From: Datnioides undecimradiatus
Taxonomy: Eukaryota; Chordata; Actinopteri; Lobotiformes; Datnioididae
DNA length: 64,000 nt
Direction of reading: 5' to 3'
NCBI GenBank assembly: GCA_008933995.1
Contig: WARS01000033.1
Span: 7,495,787 to 7,559,786, forward strand
The translations under genes and the position numbers were made by a program. Below the pieces are notes generated by a model, which worked only from the letters and a program-made list of their open reading frames with translations, did no database searches and was not told the origin of the DNA. This document shows positions 38,565 through 52,900 of this stretch, in pieces. The first letter of the stretch is position 1; every line of letters starts with the position of its first letter.

Positions 38565-41500
38565 TTAAATGTAACACGATGATATTTATGAGGGCTCCTA
38601 AACCAAAAAGATACATCCGCCCAACTGCAACGCTTTCTGTGATTCCTGCACCATCAACGCAAATAGTCTAAGAAAGAAAATAGATGTCAAACCGAACGTT
38701 TGTAAAAGGCTTAACCAGACAAGATTCCTTCAAAGCTGATAGCATTACATGGCCAGCAGAGCAGGGCCCCACATGGAGGGGAAATTAATATCTCAGTTCA
38801 GACTGTGACAAGTTCTGCATCTCCTCAATGGATTATGATTACAGCTGGAACAAAGTCTTTGCCCATTAGGAGGGGTAACCAAACTGGCTTACAATAGGAA
38901 GCAGTGAGCAGCAGAAGGAAGGGATTGAGAAGCGAGATGTGCAGTACAATTACCACCACATATTAAGGCATTAATTGCAGATTTCCATTAAGCTCGAGAC
39001 ATGTGGTGTGGACTTTTAGCAGAACCTGTGAGGCTGTAGCCTTTACGGCACATATATTAAGTGATGGCACCAATTTAGAATCAGCCTAATCACAAAAGTG
39101 ATTGTGGTTAGTTGGTCTTACAACTGCTAAAAACAAATTACAGCCTGCGGATGGAAACCACAGTGGTTGCTTGAATGGTTGCTTTCATTATTGGATTGCT
39201 GTATCACTTGATGGTTCTGTGGCAAATATGCACGGTGCTAAAACTGTGCACACTGAATTGTGGGAGGCTGCATCGCACACCTAAATAGTTTTTTCCTTTC
39301 TATCTGCATTTTTTTTTTCCTTTTTATAATGAGTTGTATTTTCAAACATGTAATTAGCATGCACTATACAGAAACAGTGTGTCTGCAAGTACTAATTTCC
39401 TCTTGGTATTCCCCTGTATAAACTGTAAACAACATGGTACTTGGACACTAGGATCTATGTATAGCAGTGAACACAGATCTTTTGTTTTCAGATACAAAAC
39501 ATGATAAATGATCAAAAAACAGAGATTAAGATTTGTACACTCTGTAGTAACCAGTGCACATACATGACTGTGTAGTGCAGCAAAGGAGAGAAAATAAGGA
39601 TAAAGTCCTGTCTTTTAGATGAATAAATATAATACCATGCGCTTAGATAGACTACATATCTTAAATTACACAGATGTTGCAGCACAAATTCAGGCTGAAT
39701 GTATTGAGATTTCTTTCTAGTTGCCTGGACATGCATGTTTAGCCAAGCAGTTCACAGTGACGTTGACACTGCTCAGTTGTGCACAGGGAATGATATTGCA
39801 GGTCAGAACAGTAACCTACTGCTGTGAGGATGCTATGGGAATACAAATGAGCATTGCATGGCAAAGCATGTAATGGATACAGCATGCAATACTGTGCCAG
39901 TGGAGAAAGAACAGCAAAGTACTGTGGGCTTTAGGTGCTCTACACACACTGAAGAGTGGTCGACCTTGTATGCGAGATAATACAAATTCCAAGGAACCAG
40001 CAAATGAAAATGAACAATGAGGTGCCACGAGGGCTCATGCAGCTAGGCCACACCGGACTCTGTGCAAAACCACATTATCCCTTCAGGTTTTGTCAAAATT
40101 GGGCTGGCGGTGTCTAAGTTATCACTTGACAAATCACATTTGAAGTGATGATGCACCCCTACTAATTGGCCCCAGGGCTGCCTGCATTATTCATGGTTAA
40201 CAGCATGTTACACTTGTTTGCGTGGCAGTAATTGTTATATGATTAACCTGCTGATTGCTCACTTGATTCATTTTCTGAACCATTTTTAGCCATCTCACTG
40301 GTGTCTGATTGTTGAAATTATTCAGTGTTTGAGGTGCTTGGTGGACCTGGCTTTAGGCCAGGGCGGTCTGTTTGCCTAATAAAAAGTCCCCTGTTGTTGA
40401 GTTTGACTGTTCCTATGGGAGGTAGCACCAATGTGAGTACGTCTCTCTTGATGTAAAATTCAGGAAAAAAAAATCATGCATCTTATTTGAGAATCCATCT
40501 TTAGGACCCCAACCCCCCCACCACCCCGCCCCCCAAAAGCCACAAAAAAAACAAAGGAATATGCTAACAGCTAAGTAAAATTATCATAATAAATGATATA
40601 AAATGCACCATGACATTATCTGCTCAAACTAATTACATGTGAAGTCATTTATGAAGAGAAATCATATCCATCACTCGACTACAAACAAACTGTTGTCCAC
40701 TGTGCGAGACGCTGAGTCACCGCTCCATCAAATTTGTCTCCCAAAGGGACGCTGGCTTCAAGCCAAGAAGCCATAAATTATGAACAAGGAATCACTTTGT
40801 ACAGATAGGTTACGTTCTTGTTCATTTTTTATGTTCAGTATCCCATAAAGTATATTGCTAACAAGACATTTCCAGATGAACCCAGAAGCAACAGCAGCTC
40901 TACTATTTAAACTTTCACACTGTCTAGTTTTGTTAATGAGCTGAACCTTCCGTGTCACATTGGGGTTTTTAGGCACTATGAAAAATACAATTTCCAACTG
41001 CTCCTCCAAACTCCTCTGAAATCGACACCCTATACTAATGAACCATTAATTTAATGTACTGTACAGGACATCTGTAGAGCGCTGGAGGTCTCAGATCGTT
41101 TTCTTAGGCAATAAGTAGGCTTTGCTAATTGGTGCAAACCTAGATGGCACCCACTGCCTGGTTGGTTAAAAAAGGTAAAAAGCAGTATACTACAATGGAA
41201 TTCAAGATGTCATTACCACTAAAACCAACTTGAGTTATACTGCGCCACACAGGAAAAAATAAATACATCACCAGAATCATTTAAGGGTCGGTCCATTAAC
41301 CTGGTCCACCGCGACTTAAATCACAGCTCTCTAGGTCATAAAGTGAGTCTGAAAAATGTAACAGCATTAATACTTCAATACAACAGTCCATTCATAAGTC
41401 CGCCAGATAGTCCTCCAAAGTCATCAGAGAAGCAGTGTAAGAAATGAGAAGAGGGCACATGGCAAATACCTGTCTACATTCATCTTGTCCCTTTCAGTTT

Positions 41501-41699
41501 TGTGGTGTCACTAGAATTTAAGACATACCAGTGCAAGAACATGAGATGGGCTGTTTATTCTCTGATGGGACTTCCATGTCATTGCCATCAATCAAATGCT
41601 CCACATATCACTTTGTATCAGTGCTGCAACAAAGATGGGTTGTGCATGAACATGTCAGATGTCCCCAAGACCTTTTATTCACTCTGCCACCATTTTAGC

Positions 41700-42200
41700 C
41701 ATGCTAAGGGATGTCAGCGTCAGTCGGTCTGTCCACTTATTTGGAACGAAGTCATGAACTACACACTGGATTGCCATGAAATGTACACGCTTCTGACTCT
41801 GATTTCCAGAGGGTGAAACCTACTGTTTTGGAAATCGCTGTCTTTTTCTCTTGTACCCTTGCAGGTCAAAGTCTTTACTTATCTAGAGGAATATCTCAGC
41901 AGTTGTTTGATGAATTGGCCGCAAATGTTTTACAGACATTCATGGTCCCTAGACAATAAATCCTAATGACAATGGTAATCTCCTAACATTTCCCATCATG
42001 AGGCTGACATTTGTGGTCTTGAGTGAAATGTCTTGACAGCTATTGGATGGATTTCAGTGATATTTGGTACAGACATTAATGTCCCCCTTAGGATGAAATT
42101 TCACCGCTTAAGTCATCCCTTGACTTTTCTTCTAGAGCCACCCTTATTTTCAGCATCATCATCTTCATCAGCATCTTCGGAATATGGTTGTCAAACGTTT
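41700..42200 (+). repeat. Dispersed teleost repeat, longer copy
   Basis: From GGGATGTCAGCGTCAGTCGG, through GGATTGCCATGAAATGTACA, ACAGACATTCATGGTCCCTA, GAGGCTGACATTTGTGGTC and TTGAGTGAAATGTCTTGACA, to TTTGGTACAGACATTAATG, this matches the repeat seen in part at 2920-3430. Two similar sub-blocks of about 150 bp are visible inside ('...attcatggt...' and '...attaatgtc...'), which is characteristic of the family's internal tandem structure. Non-coding. Confidence 0.65.
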
Positions 42201-43999
42201 AGGAGACTGCCATCCGTTGGTGCTCAGTATCTACCAAATACAAAAGGTTACTGATAGTAGCGTAAAGACTGCTAATAGATACACATGTTAAAACAGTGTC
42301 ATGACATGAAAACAAGAGACCGCCGGAGCCATGATCAGTCAATCAGTGTCACTAGCCTAAATTTGACACTTTGATTCCGCAAACACTCAACTTCACATAA
42401 AGCTACAGTACAGCCCTGAATCCTTTATTCAAATATCAAAGTTACACATGAATGATTTTCCTTCAGAACGTGGGGTCAGCCAGCCATTGACTTCAACTTC
42501 TTTGTATCAATATGATCAACGTTGTTAGGCATATTAGAAAACCCATTTAGAACATGGAAACCACAATTAATTTACACACAACATCTTGCTTGTTCTTTGT
42601 AAAAGTCAAGTCGGTCTTTATACAACATCACTGAATAAATTATCTTACAAAAGAGTGCGTCTCTGAATTGGCTTGATCAGTAGCTATCGATCACACTAAC
42701 AGGAAAGCTATTCATTGGCAGGGTGGCGATTCAGTGTAAGTAGAAGCTATAGTCATTACTAACGTGAATGACAGCTATATAGCCTAACTGTAATTGGAAT
42801 GCAAGGTTTCACTCTCAGGTAATAGCCATACAAAGAGCAGCAGAGTTCAGCAGGCGCACTAGACTGGCCCAACAGAATAATTTAAACCATAAATCAAACA
42901 TCCATGCTGTGGTTCACCTTGAAGCTCTATAGGCTTGTCTTTGCCACTTAGCAGGAAATTGTGTTGAATACGTGTTCTTGTTGTTCTTATCCTATCCAAA
43001 CAAGGATATACTGTAAGAGTTCAAGGATGCACAATATAACAACATGAGCAATAATTTGCAACTGTAAGATGAATGAGACCAGCTACAAAAACCAACAAGC
43101 TTGTTTCGTGCCACTAATGTGATATGCTGTTGTAGCTCGGCTGATTCAGATTTGCATGAAACTGGTGTTACTTAGAAGGAAAACCGGACAGTATTATTTC
43201 AGACCTTTCAGCACCTTACCACCTTACCACCTTACACTATCGGTTTTATGAAAAATCTGCCCTCTGAATGTGTGACAGGTATGCTGAAAGGCTAGCACAA
43301 CTTCAATAAAAGTGAAAAACTCTTGACTGATATGATGTATTAGAATATTAAATATTAAGTAAAGCAGCAGAAGGCGATATTTCCACTTTAGTTTGCCTTT
43401 AAGTTGCCCTTTCATAAGCATTTACAGATATTTGCAATTTATTTTAAACTTGGAATGAAATTCAAAGCTTTTGCACTGAAATGTAACCCATCAGCATAAC
43501 CCTACACTTTGAACAGGTGATTCAGTGTTATAATAAATGTCCATATCTTGAACAAATACTGTCATTTGATTGAATTTTAAATAGGCAATTCATATTTTGA
43601 CTTATCGTCATTCAGCCAGATATGTAGGCGTGTATGCCATAGGCAAGAGTTGGCCACCCATTTTCCCGTATGACACAGAGGGATATTACTGATGGTGTTC
43701 TTCCCTGAAATACATTAGGCTTGCAAGAAATATTTAATCTTATCTGAAGAGCAGATACTGTGCATCAAAAAAGACGCTTACGCTGCAAATGTGAATTCCA
43801 CAAATCTCGGCACACACATCAAGTTTCATTACCTTCATATTACACCACACAGTTGAACAGAAGACATATGTAAATTTTATCCGGCACCACACATAAATAA
43901 ATTCATAGCTTTTCCTGTATCCTCCACCATGTAAGTTACCTTTTCTCAGCCTAGATAATAATCAGCTTTCCCTCCGGTGGAATGGGGCAGTGATCAACT

Positions 44000-44640
44000 T
44001 TGGGTGCTGCTCTCTGAGTCTCTGTGGATGAGATGTTTACTGGGGCTTTTTGTGTGGCCAGTAAGATCCCACTTAGTGTGAATGATGGCAGCCGTGAGGG
44101 TGCCTCTGGCAAGTGTGACTCCCAACTATGGCTGCTTGGTCTCATGTAGCGTATTGCACCAGCTGCTCAGGCTGTGTAGCACTCCAGTGAGCATGACTGA
44201 TTGTGGCTGAGGTAAGCACGTCTCTGGCGAGAATGATGCTGAAGGCAGCAAGGGTGAGTGCAACTCTGGCTACAACTATGGCAGATCACGGCAAACAGCA
44301 GCTCAGTGCAGCTGGCTACTCAGACTGTGGCTGCATCAGCCCAACTGTGGCAAGTGTGACTGAGTATCTGTGACGGGCATAATTCTGGATGCCCTGTGTG
44401 GGCCGCTGCCGCACAGACTTGACAGACTGTGGTGAGTGTGATTCTGGTGATCAAAGCGGCTTTGCCTGCTGGTGCAGCAAGTTATCACTCTGGTGGAGTT
44501 TGCTGGTTGGGCAGAGTCCGTGATGAACACAACTACAACATGTGTGACTGACTGCCGCTGGGGTGAGCAAGACTCAGTTAAGCATTGTTCATGCTACTCT
44601 GTTTCGAGCAGCAGTGGAGTGTGGGACTGATAAGCTCCAG
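44000..44640. repeat. Degenerate tandem-repeat field
   Basis: Variants of CTCTGGCAAGTGTGACT, CAACTATGGCTG and ACTGTGGCTG recur throughout. Three instances of the first motif lie at about 44105, 44223 and 44344, 118 and 121 bases apart, with shorter sub-repeats between. Units are too diverged to count exactly. The sequence is GC-richer than its flanks, and every frame is interrupted, so it looks like an old minisatellite and not a coding repeat. Confidence 0.55.
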
Positions 44641-44702
44641 CACTCCTGCAATCTGGACACACACTGGTGAGAGTATGTCAGGTTACAAATGCAGCCAAGG
44701 AT

Positions 44703-44727
44703 ACACACACACACACACACACACACA
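44703..44727. repeat. (AC)12 microsatellite
   Basis: A perfect AC dinucleotide run just right of the degenerate tandem-repeat field. Confidence 0.95.
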
Positions 44728-47700
44728 GGTTTTCTGTGACGTCATCAGGTAAATGTGACTATATGAGGCAAACTAGGCCTGAATGGCACAGGGTTTCATA
44801 TGATTTTTATATATCCATCATAAGTCACTTAAATGAACTTTGAAAATGTAAATTTTAGAGGACAAAGACAAGTATGAGCTCCTTTAAAATGGTAACTGAA
44901 CAAGGTCCTCTGCAGACGGCTCAATATCAAATTAAAGCAAGCTCAGCGCTGATTAGACCTACTACAGTCACCAGAAGTTATTGGGTACACCAACACAGCT
45001 ATCTGACACCATCTTCAACCTTAACTTCAATCTTACCAATAGATTTGTAGAACAAGTGAGTGATTAGTTAGAAAAGACTCACTGAACTGTGAATTGATTT
45101 CTTTAATCAACAACTTTGAGACCACTTGCTTATTGACTCAAAATCACAATAAACACCAGGTTTAAGTTATGACTGACACAGCTGGCTAGAGCCATGCTCC
45201 CAATTATATAAATGGACTAAAATGATAATGTTGTATATGACTTGAGCTTTTTTTCTATTGTTGTATGGTTGATTCTCAGGAACATCACTTTATAGGTTAA
45301 TGTGCATAGAACCAGCATTAATTTTTGAAAGGAGAAGAGTGGAAACAAAAGTCAAACATACTCGTGCTTCTGCTCCAGTGGGGTGAACAGATGCACACTG
45401 TGTATAACATCATTTATCATGATGCATCAATACTGGTGAGAGACTGTGAATGTTTGCCAAGCTAAATAGTTATACTCATACTTATATTACCTGCCCAAAC
45501 TTACTTTATTGGTCAGTTGTTGGTTAGAAATAACCTAAATCTTTAAAATGTGTCTCCAGTCCTGACTTGTGCAGAAATCATCACTGAGTGAACAGAGTGT
45601 TTTCTTTTTTTTTTCCACCGGCATCTGAATGGCAGGGTAGCTTTCATTTATTTTGGTAGCACTCATATACAGTAAACTAGCAAGATCACAGTTTGGTCTC
45701 AAAATAAACGGCTGCCGATGCTCCCAACAAAGTGGTGAGTACTTTCAATCCCCGAGGCGCAGCTCGCAGTGAATATAATGTTCTTATCACTCTCTCCTAC
45801 GAGTTCAAAGACAGGAATGTTTCAAAGTTCTCAGTTTTAGAAGAAAAGAACAACACGGAGCGCTGCTCTGATCTACATAGTAAAAACAACAATATTTGAA
45901 ACAGTATGGGACAAAACAGCAGTACTAAGCACAAGACGATACTCCATAGCATTCACTTACTAAAACATGTTGTCAATACTGAGTTCTCTGTAACACTGTT
46001 CGGAGGCTCTGCAGTTTAAGCCTTTCATGGCCGACCGTCACGTTGCAACTGAAGTTTACTGCAGAGTCTGCTGGTAGTGTCAAGCCACGGTGCTTTCATC
46101 TTTTCAAAAACAAGCTCATCACAAAAAGGTGCTGCAAATACCAAGAAACTACAAGTGAAACAAACACACTGCTGCGCTCACACACACTCAAATGTGTCAG
46201 TAGCCACCTCAGAGTCCTATAGAAGTACAGCAGAAACAGTTAATTAATCTATAAGTTTTTCCAAAAATAATTGATGAGGATTTTGATAAATGATTGATAG
46301 TTCATTGTTTTTGTTAATTGTTGGCTATCATCACTAGACCCTGGATTTGAACTGATGTTTTGCTTGGGGACAAACCAATCCTTTATTTTCATGCTCTTCC
46401 TTTGATAAGACTTCAAGGCCAGTAAAAGTTCCACAGCGTTGCTGTCCTGCTTTTCTCTTTCCTTTCCTCATCCATTATTAAAAACTGGCAAACTTACTTC
46501 TTGAAAACCCTGACCGGTACTCGACACACAACACTAAACACAGAGCACTGGGTCGTTCCACTTTAGAGTGTGTCTGTGCCTGGTAGGTAGGACTCAAGTC
46601 TCGACACTGAAAATGGGAGCATTCGCTTGAGGACAGCCAACAGGAAGAGCCGATATTAATACAGAAAATAACAACACATTTAAATTCACTTTCATATGCT
46701 TATTAATCTTTATAGCCCACTTGGTCCTAAATTTTTATCAGGCTGTTTCATGGTGACTGAAAATATGAAACACTTGATTTGGGAATAGGATCTGAGTAAA
46801 CAAACCACCATTGTCATTTAAATCCATTTGGCACCTCTGGTTATCAGAAAAACACATATTTAAACTTAAGTTGTTAAAATGATTTGGCTGAAAATGCTTC
46901 AAATTTAAAGGCAAATTGAACAGCCTCAGTTTATAATACAAACTAAAATAGACTAAAATACATCAAATCATTAATTCCTCACCTACCAGTATGTAAAGGT
47001 GGGCACCAGCTGACTAGAAAAAAGCCAGGCATTGATCACATGTCCTTAATGATTGATCAGATGACTTCAACTGTCAGTAAAGACTCTGCTGCTAACTGAT
47101 GAGTGACAGTGCGGCAATGTAAGCAGGGTACATCATAGCATGGGTCAACTAATGGTCAACTAGTGACCAGAAAACAGTGGAAATTGACAGAAGAAGAAGG
47201 AGGAGGCCAATAACAAGGAGAAAAACATAGACAAATTATCATAAACCACCCTTCATGAATAGATTTTACTTTGTCTGAAGGGTTTGCTAAAATAGTGTTT
47301 TGTATGTGCAGAACAAAAGGCTTTGCAATGGTTTAACCAGACTGACAACTGCAAAGGCAGAAGGAGACAAAGATACCTCAGAGCAACGTTTAATAAGAAT
47401 ATGAGAAATCACTGTCATCGGTAAAAGAAACTGGAGGTTCAGTTTGATGCAAAGCTTCCAGTTTCTCGCCAGTGACAGTGATTTCTTTTCTGTGCTGATT
47501 TAAATAGGAACAGTTCCTGTTTCAGTGACAAATGGACAATAATGCCTCTAACTAACTGGAATTAACAGGATGCTGCTCATATACATATGTCACATTCTTA
47601 AAATGCTTGAAGAGAGTATTATTACTGTGAGAACATAAGACAAAGTTTTAACCATTTAATTATTCATCCTTTGGCAATCTTTAAGAACAAAATCAATATA

Positions 47701-49513
47701 ACAGGTGAATTTCCATTTTGAACAGCAGTGCATGTCCCATGTCCTCATGAGATATTGGCTTATGTTCAGCATCAAATCCGACTGAAGGGAAACTATAAGT
47801 TAAGCTGCAGGTAATAAAGACAAAACTGCAGCTGCAACAGTTGGTTAATTAATCGAACAGTCGGTGGACAGTAAATAAATGGGCAGCTGTTTTGATTAAA
47901 AAACACCATGTTCTCCAGGGTAATGTGTGACAGGTTTTACAGTGGGACAGAGTCACTGCTGCAAGTCATCCTGTCCTCACAGAGAACTGTGTTCATGCTC
48001 TTGGCGTCGAGTCAAACTCGTTCAAGGTGGGTGTCAGAGTCCGACAGAGTTGTCCGCTCGCCTCTATGTGATGTTCATGGATATGCATCAAGGCAAAGCC
48101 AAGGTCTGACTATCCAGCTCAGCGACATTACAGTAGGATGGCATCCCTGCTGATTGCAGAGAAATGTCATCCTTCCAGCCTTTTGTCTGGCTGCTATTTA
48201 TCACTGTGGTGTTTGCCTTTTACATTTACACACATCAAACTACTAAATCTATAGTAACACATACTGTTTAATGTAAAGATCAACTTCCATCCTCCTATTA
48301 AACATGCACTCTTGAGCATTCAGAAGGACACTGACAACAGTGACATTTGTAGAATACGTTTACTTAAGTTGTTTTAAGCAGATTAAAACCCACAGTTGCT
48401 TCCTGTCGTCTACATATTCTGGCTGGTGCACTATAATGTTAATAAAAGTTCCTTTGGCAGCCTGGCACCAACCAGGTAGAACTGTAGATATATGAATGAT
48501 ATTTTGTTGGGGTATATTGCATCCACAGTGCACTTTCATGGTCTATCAAATGTAATAAAGTAGCACTGGTCTCTTGATAAATGTGCTTACGGGGTCAGAA
48601 AATGTGAGAAAAACACATTTTATTAAAACGTGGTGAAGATTTCAGGGTTTGAGATGAAGAAAAAAAAGTAAATAATCTTTAAATGATATCATAATAGCAT
48701 CCTAAGCGCCTACATTGATGACTCCAATGCTGCAATGCCTTCTTTATCTGTCTTTACCACGAAGCTGCTCCAGCATGTTTAGAGATGCTGCAGTAAAGCC
48801 TTTAACTAAAGCAAAGAGACAGGACCACATCTGCCCTGTTTTAGCATCTGGCCACTGCATGACTGTTTCTCATTGATTTTTAGAAGTGTTGTGTTTTAGT
48901 TGTCGAATGACCTGAACTGAAGATTCCTTCCGACACTGTGTGCAGCCTGGAATCCTCAGACAGGAGCCTCCTGACAGTTTCTATGTCAAGGTTAAAGACT
49001 GAAGGTGCTGTTGCTGTCGAGGCCCACAGTTTACGAACAAGCTTCCAGCATTGTTGTGACATCATAATTAAGGCTTATTTTTATCATTTTTGATGGTTAT
49101 TCTTTGAGCTTCCTTGCTGCCTTGTCTGATGTGAATACTTTGCATTTGTTATCCCCACGACTCCCTTTCTTGATTGAGGCATTTAGGTTAGTCAGCCATT
49201 GTAACCCTGACTAACAGATTTCCTGTGGCAAATGCAGAAAATCTGCTAGTCATTGTTCCTGACAGGAACAATTTATGCTATAATTCAAACTGTAAAATCC
49301 CCTTGTGCATTTAAAAGATATATTTCAACAGCTATCATCACACCTACACCGTGTTTGAGCATGGCTATGCAATGCAACAGTGATGTAAACTAATCTCTGT
49401 GGAGGAAACGTCTCCATGCTATACCTGCAATAAAGAGTGGGCTGACACAGAGTGAGGGCGGCCAAACGCTACACTCACTGAAATGCCCACAATCGTCTGG
49501 CAGCCTGTGATTA

Positions 49514-49540
49514 AAAATAAATAAATAAATAAATAAAAAA
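49514..49540. repeat. (AATA)n tetranucleotide microsatellite
   Basis: About six AATA units followed by an A run. Confidence 0.9.
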
Positions 49541-49744
49541 TACTAAGGTCTCAGTAGTGAGCTTTCGTATGATGAAGGGAGCTGTTGATTGCTGTGCAGA
49601 AACATACTTTAAGTGACATTAAGACCATTGCAGTACTCTGCAGATGTGATAAAACAATGGATATATGATTAAATTGCTACATGTCTCAAACTACGAACCT
49701 CCCTCTGCACATGCAGGAGTTCACTTTACTGTCCACCTCAACAG

Positions 49745-49925
49745 CAACAGTTACAGCTAATGATTAATCTGCTGATTGTATTCCTCCATTAATCATCTGA
49801 TCTGGAAGATGTCAAAAAATATTATAAAATGTCTGTCATGGTTCTCTAAAACCTAAGATAACACCCTCAGAATGCTGGTCTTGTCTGACCCAGAGTCCAG
49901 AGCCTGAAGATATCCTACTCATTGT
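49745..49925 (+). repeat. Dispersed teleost repeat ('agctaatgattaatctgctgatt' family)
   Basis: CAGCTAATGATTAATCTGCT, CATTAATCATCTGATCTGG, TATAAAATGTCTGTCATGG, AAACCTAAGATAACACC and CCAGAGCCTGAAGATAT follow in order a repeat that is abundant in percomorph genomes, where it usually contains 'cgattaatcgattag', 'tataaaatgtcagaaaat' and 'aacccaaagatattcag'. Related but more decayed pieces occur near 46225-46340 and 47830-47900. Confidence 0.6.
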
Positions 49926-52900
49926 TACAGGAATTACCCCGAAAAAGAAGCAGTAATGTGAGAAGCTTGGCCCTCACAATGCTCTTCTGGCCTCCACTAC
50001 AGCCTTCGGTAGTGTTTGACATTGTAAGTGTTATCTTAAGGCCATTTTCATCCCTTGACATAAATGCAAGTTAGATAAAAATGCTTTGGGTCATTGAGCA
50101 TGCTCAGTTAACAGCACAATGAGGCACCATCTACATTGGAGCACATACTGAGACTCTGTCCTTGGTTTTACATGCTTGATTTATTTGGATTTTATTGTAT
50201 ATATGTGAAGATTAATTGCACCCTGCCACCCAAAGTAGGATCACACACACTGGACCCAGAGTTTTCTCTTCTTTGTGCAGGCAGCAACGGGCTATCGCAC
50301 AATAACCACAAAAACTTGTGAGCTCTCTCTCGCCACACAGATGGCTGGGTTGTATCTTGACATCCCACATGGTTTCCCAGTTGTTGCAGTAAAATTAATC
50401 AGTGTCGAAGAAGTTGACACCCTCGGGACGATTGTGACACACACAATTTACTCAGGTCCATTTAATTAAAATAAAATAAAAAAATAAACCATTCTAAGAC
50501 AATTAAAGCTTCTCTCTCCTCATGACATCACAGAAACCCCTCAGGACAGTTCACAATAATCCCCTCTCCGTATCTTCAGCCAAAACCACCAGGTTACCGA
50601 GGCAACAGCTGTGTCTTGGCAATAGTACTGTCTGAAGCACTGCCACTGCAGTCGGGGTATGCCTGTGACTTAACATGATCTACATGATGTGTTTGAGCAG
50701 AATAGTAGTGGTTTATTGAACAGTATGGGTTAAATTTCACAAAGAAAGACATGTTAGAGGCATGAAAACACTTTTTTTGGATCATGTACAGGAAGTTATG
50801 CAACCATGTAAGGCTTTAATTGTTTATTCCAGTGTGCCTGCAGCCCTGAAAACACCAGAAGTGCGCCGCCACTCCCTCAGCACACATCACACTTGACTGC
50901 AAATTTGTGCCATGCGCCCTTAATTCACAAAATATGCACCTGCTGTCCAATAACCTTCAAGCACTGTTTCTCAACTTCTCTGGATCAGGAACAAAACCTA
51001 ACTACTTGCTGTCTTCGACGAAAAAAGACCTAATATACCTCTTAATCCTATGCCAACTTCAATCAGAAATCCAATATTTAATGCCTTGCTTCCTTTTTTG
51101 TGCCAGCTGATCAAATTAATGCACATCCAGGGCAATTCTTCACTGGCCAAACACTGTTTTTAAAAGGTTTTACAGTTTTAAATACAGTGTTTATCTTTCC
51201 TCAACCCCGTTTCAGGTCTTGAATGTGCAGAATACAATCTCGGATGGTTCATGAGTTTGTCAGGGCCCGCAGACATTCCGCCTGGCCAATATTGCCAGTC
51301 CTGATATGAAGCTTTACGCTCCTGGAGGATTCTGACATTTGAGAGATTTTGACTGTCAACCTTAAAAGGTCACAGCAAAACCCGAAAGACATATGCGGTT
51401 AAGGAGAGTGGGTGAAAATAAGCGAGAGCAAGGTGGCGTTAGATTTTCTACAACCTCCAGGTACATATGAATTCGAGGTCTGGGAACAAGGAAACATATG
51501 AGATCAAAACAAATGTGGTTTTCCTCCGACAGGACCTACTGTACAAACATGCAGATTTGACAGAGGCTCCAGTCTGAAAAGCTTGGTTTAAATGCCTTTT
51601 GGATGGGTGAATTCTTGCTTTTTTGTTTGCAGGCCATGATTCTGCGACAGCGATTTCCTCCCTTCTTTTCTACGTACTACAAACAGAGTGCAAGAAAACA
51701 AAAGGTGAACATCTGTGGTGACAATGGATCCTGAGTGAAGGATCCCGAGTATTGTTAGAGGATGAATGAATCCATTCCGAGGCAAGTGTGCTAAATCGTG
51801 CCAAATGTTGCATAAATGACAATTTCTCTCTTCGTTTTTATGGTTATTCTACCCCTATTGAAAAAAAACTGTTGACAAGAAGCTAAATCGAAAAATATAC
51901 TTTTAAATCTCAAAATCTAATCTCGATGATTGTCTAATAAGACCAGCTTGAACAGCTTAACAGTGCAACTGTGGCACGAGCTCCAACAATCTTTCATCAA
52001 ACAATAGTCGATGATTTGCTCTGCACATAATGTACTTGTTGGAAAATATTTTATGCAGTTTTGGCGAGCAGTTTTAGTCCCTAAATTACCACGATGTGCA
52101 TTCACATGAGATTGTGCTTGTCAGGAGTCCTCCGTCTGTGCCAAGACACACTGTAACACAGGTTATCAGTTTGTGGAGCTATTACGCAACAAATTACAGA
52201 TGTGTTGGAAATTTTTCTACAGGAGGAAGATGGGTGACAATCACAGAGATGATCATGAATCAGTGGGCGTCTGGAGGTAACATTATTCCTATCTGAATGG
52301 CGCTTCAGAGATTAATCTTACTCCTCTCCTGCGCATAAATGGGGAAATGATGGGAGCTCACCGAGACATCATGTGAATGAGGTAAGTAAAATTATTGGAA
52401 GCAGCGACTATGTTGAGAAATTCTCAGTAATGCAAAAGCACTCGACATACTTAACATATTCAATTTCTTCACTTCGTCCTGTGAATTATGTTTGGTTGTG
52501 CTGGATAAAGTGACGCGAGTGTGTCTCGTTCTCTCCTCCTCTGTATTGGCCCAGCATGGTTCTTCTCATTCTCCTGCTTTGTTCCACTTCTCATCATCTT
52601 TGCCCCTGTGGAGCCAAGCTGTAAATTTCCCCCTCAAAGCCTCTTGGTCGTGACTGACATGATCTTGGTCGAGGCATCGGTATACTTAGTGGGCTCTCGT
52701 GATTACCTCCTGTCAGCTGTTATCATTATCATCATCAGACAGTAGCTTTATGCCTCAGTCCCATCTCCACTTGAGCTGTGTGGTGGGCCTCGGTACATAT
52801 TGACATCTCCAAAACAAGCTTCTCTGTAGGGCAATGTGTGTGTGTCAGCTCGCTGCTTTTTAAATTGCAAACGTGAGCAGTAGTGGAGGATGACCCTGTT

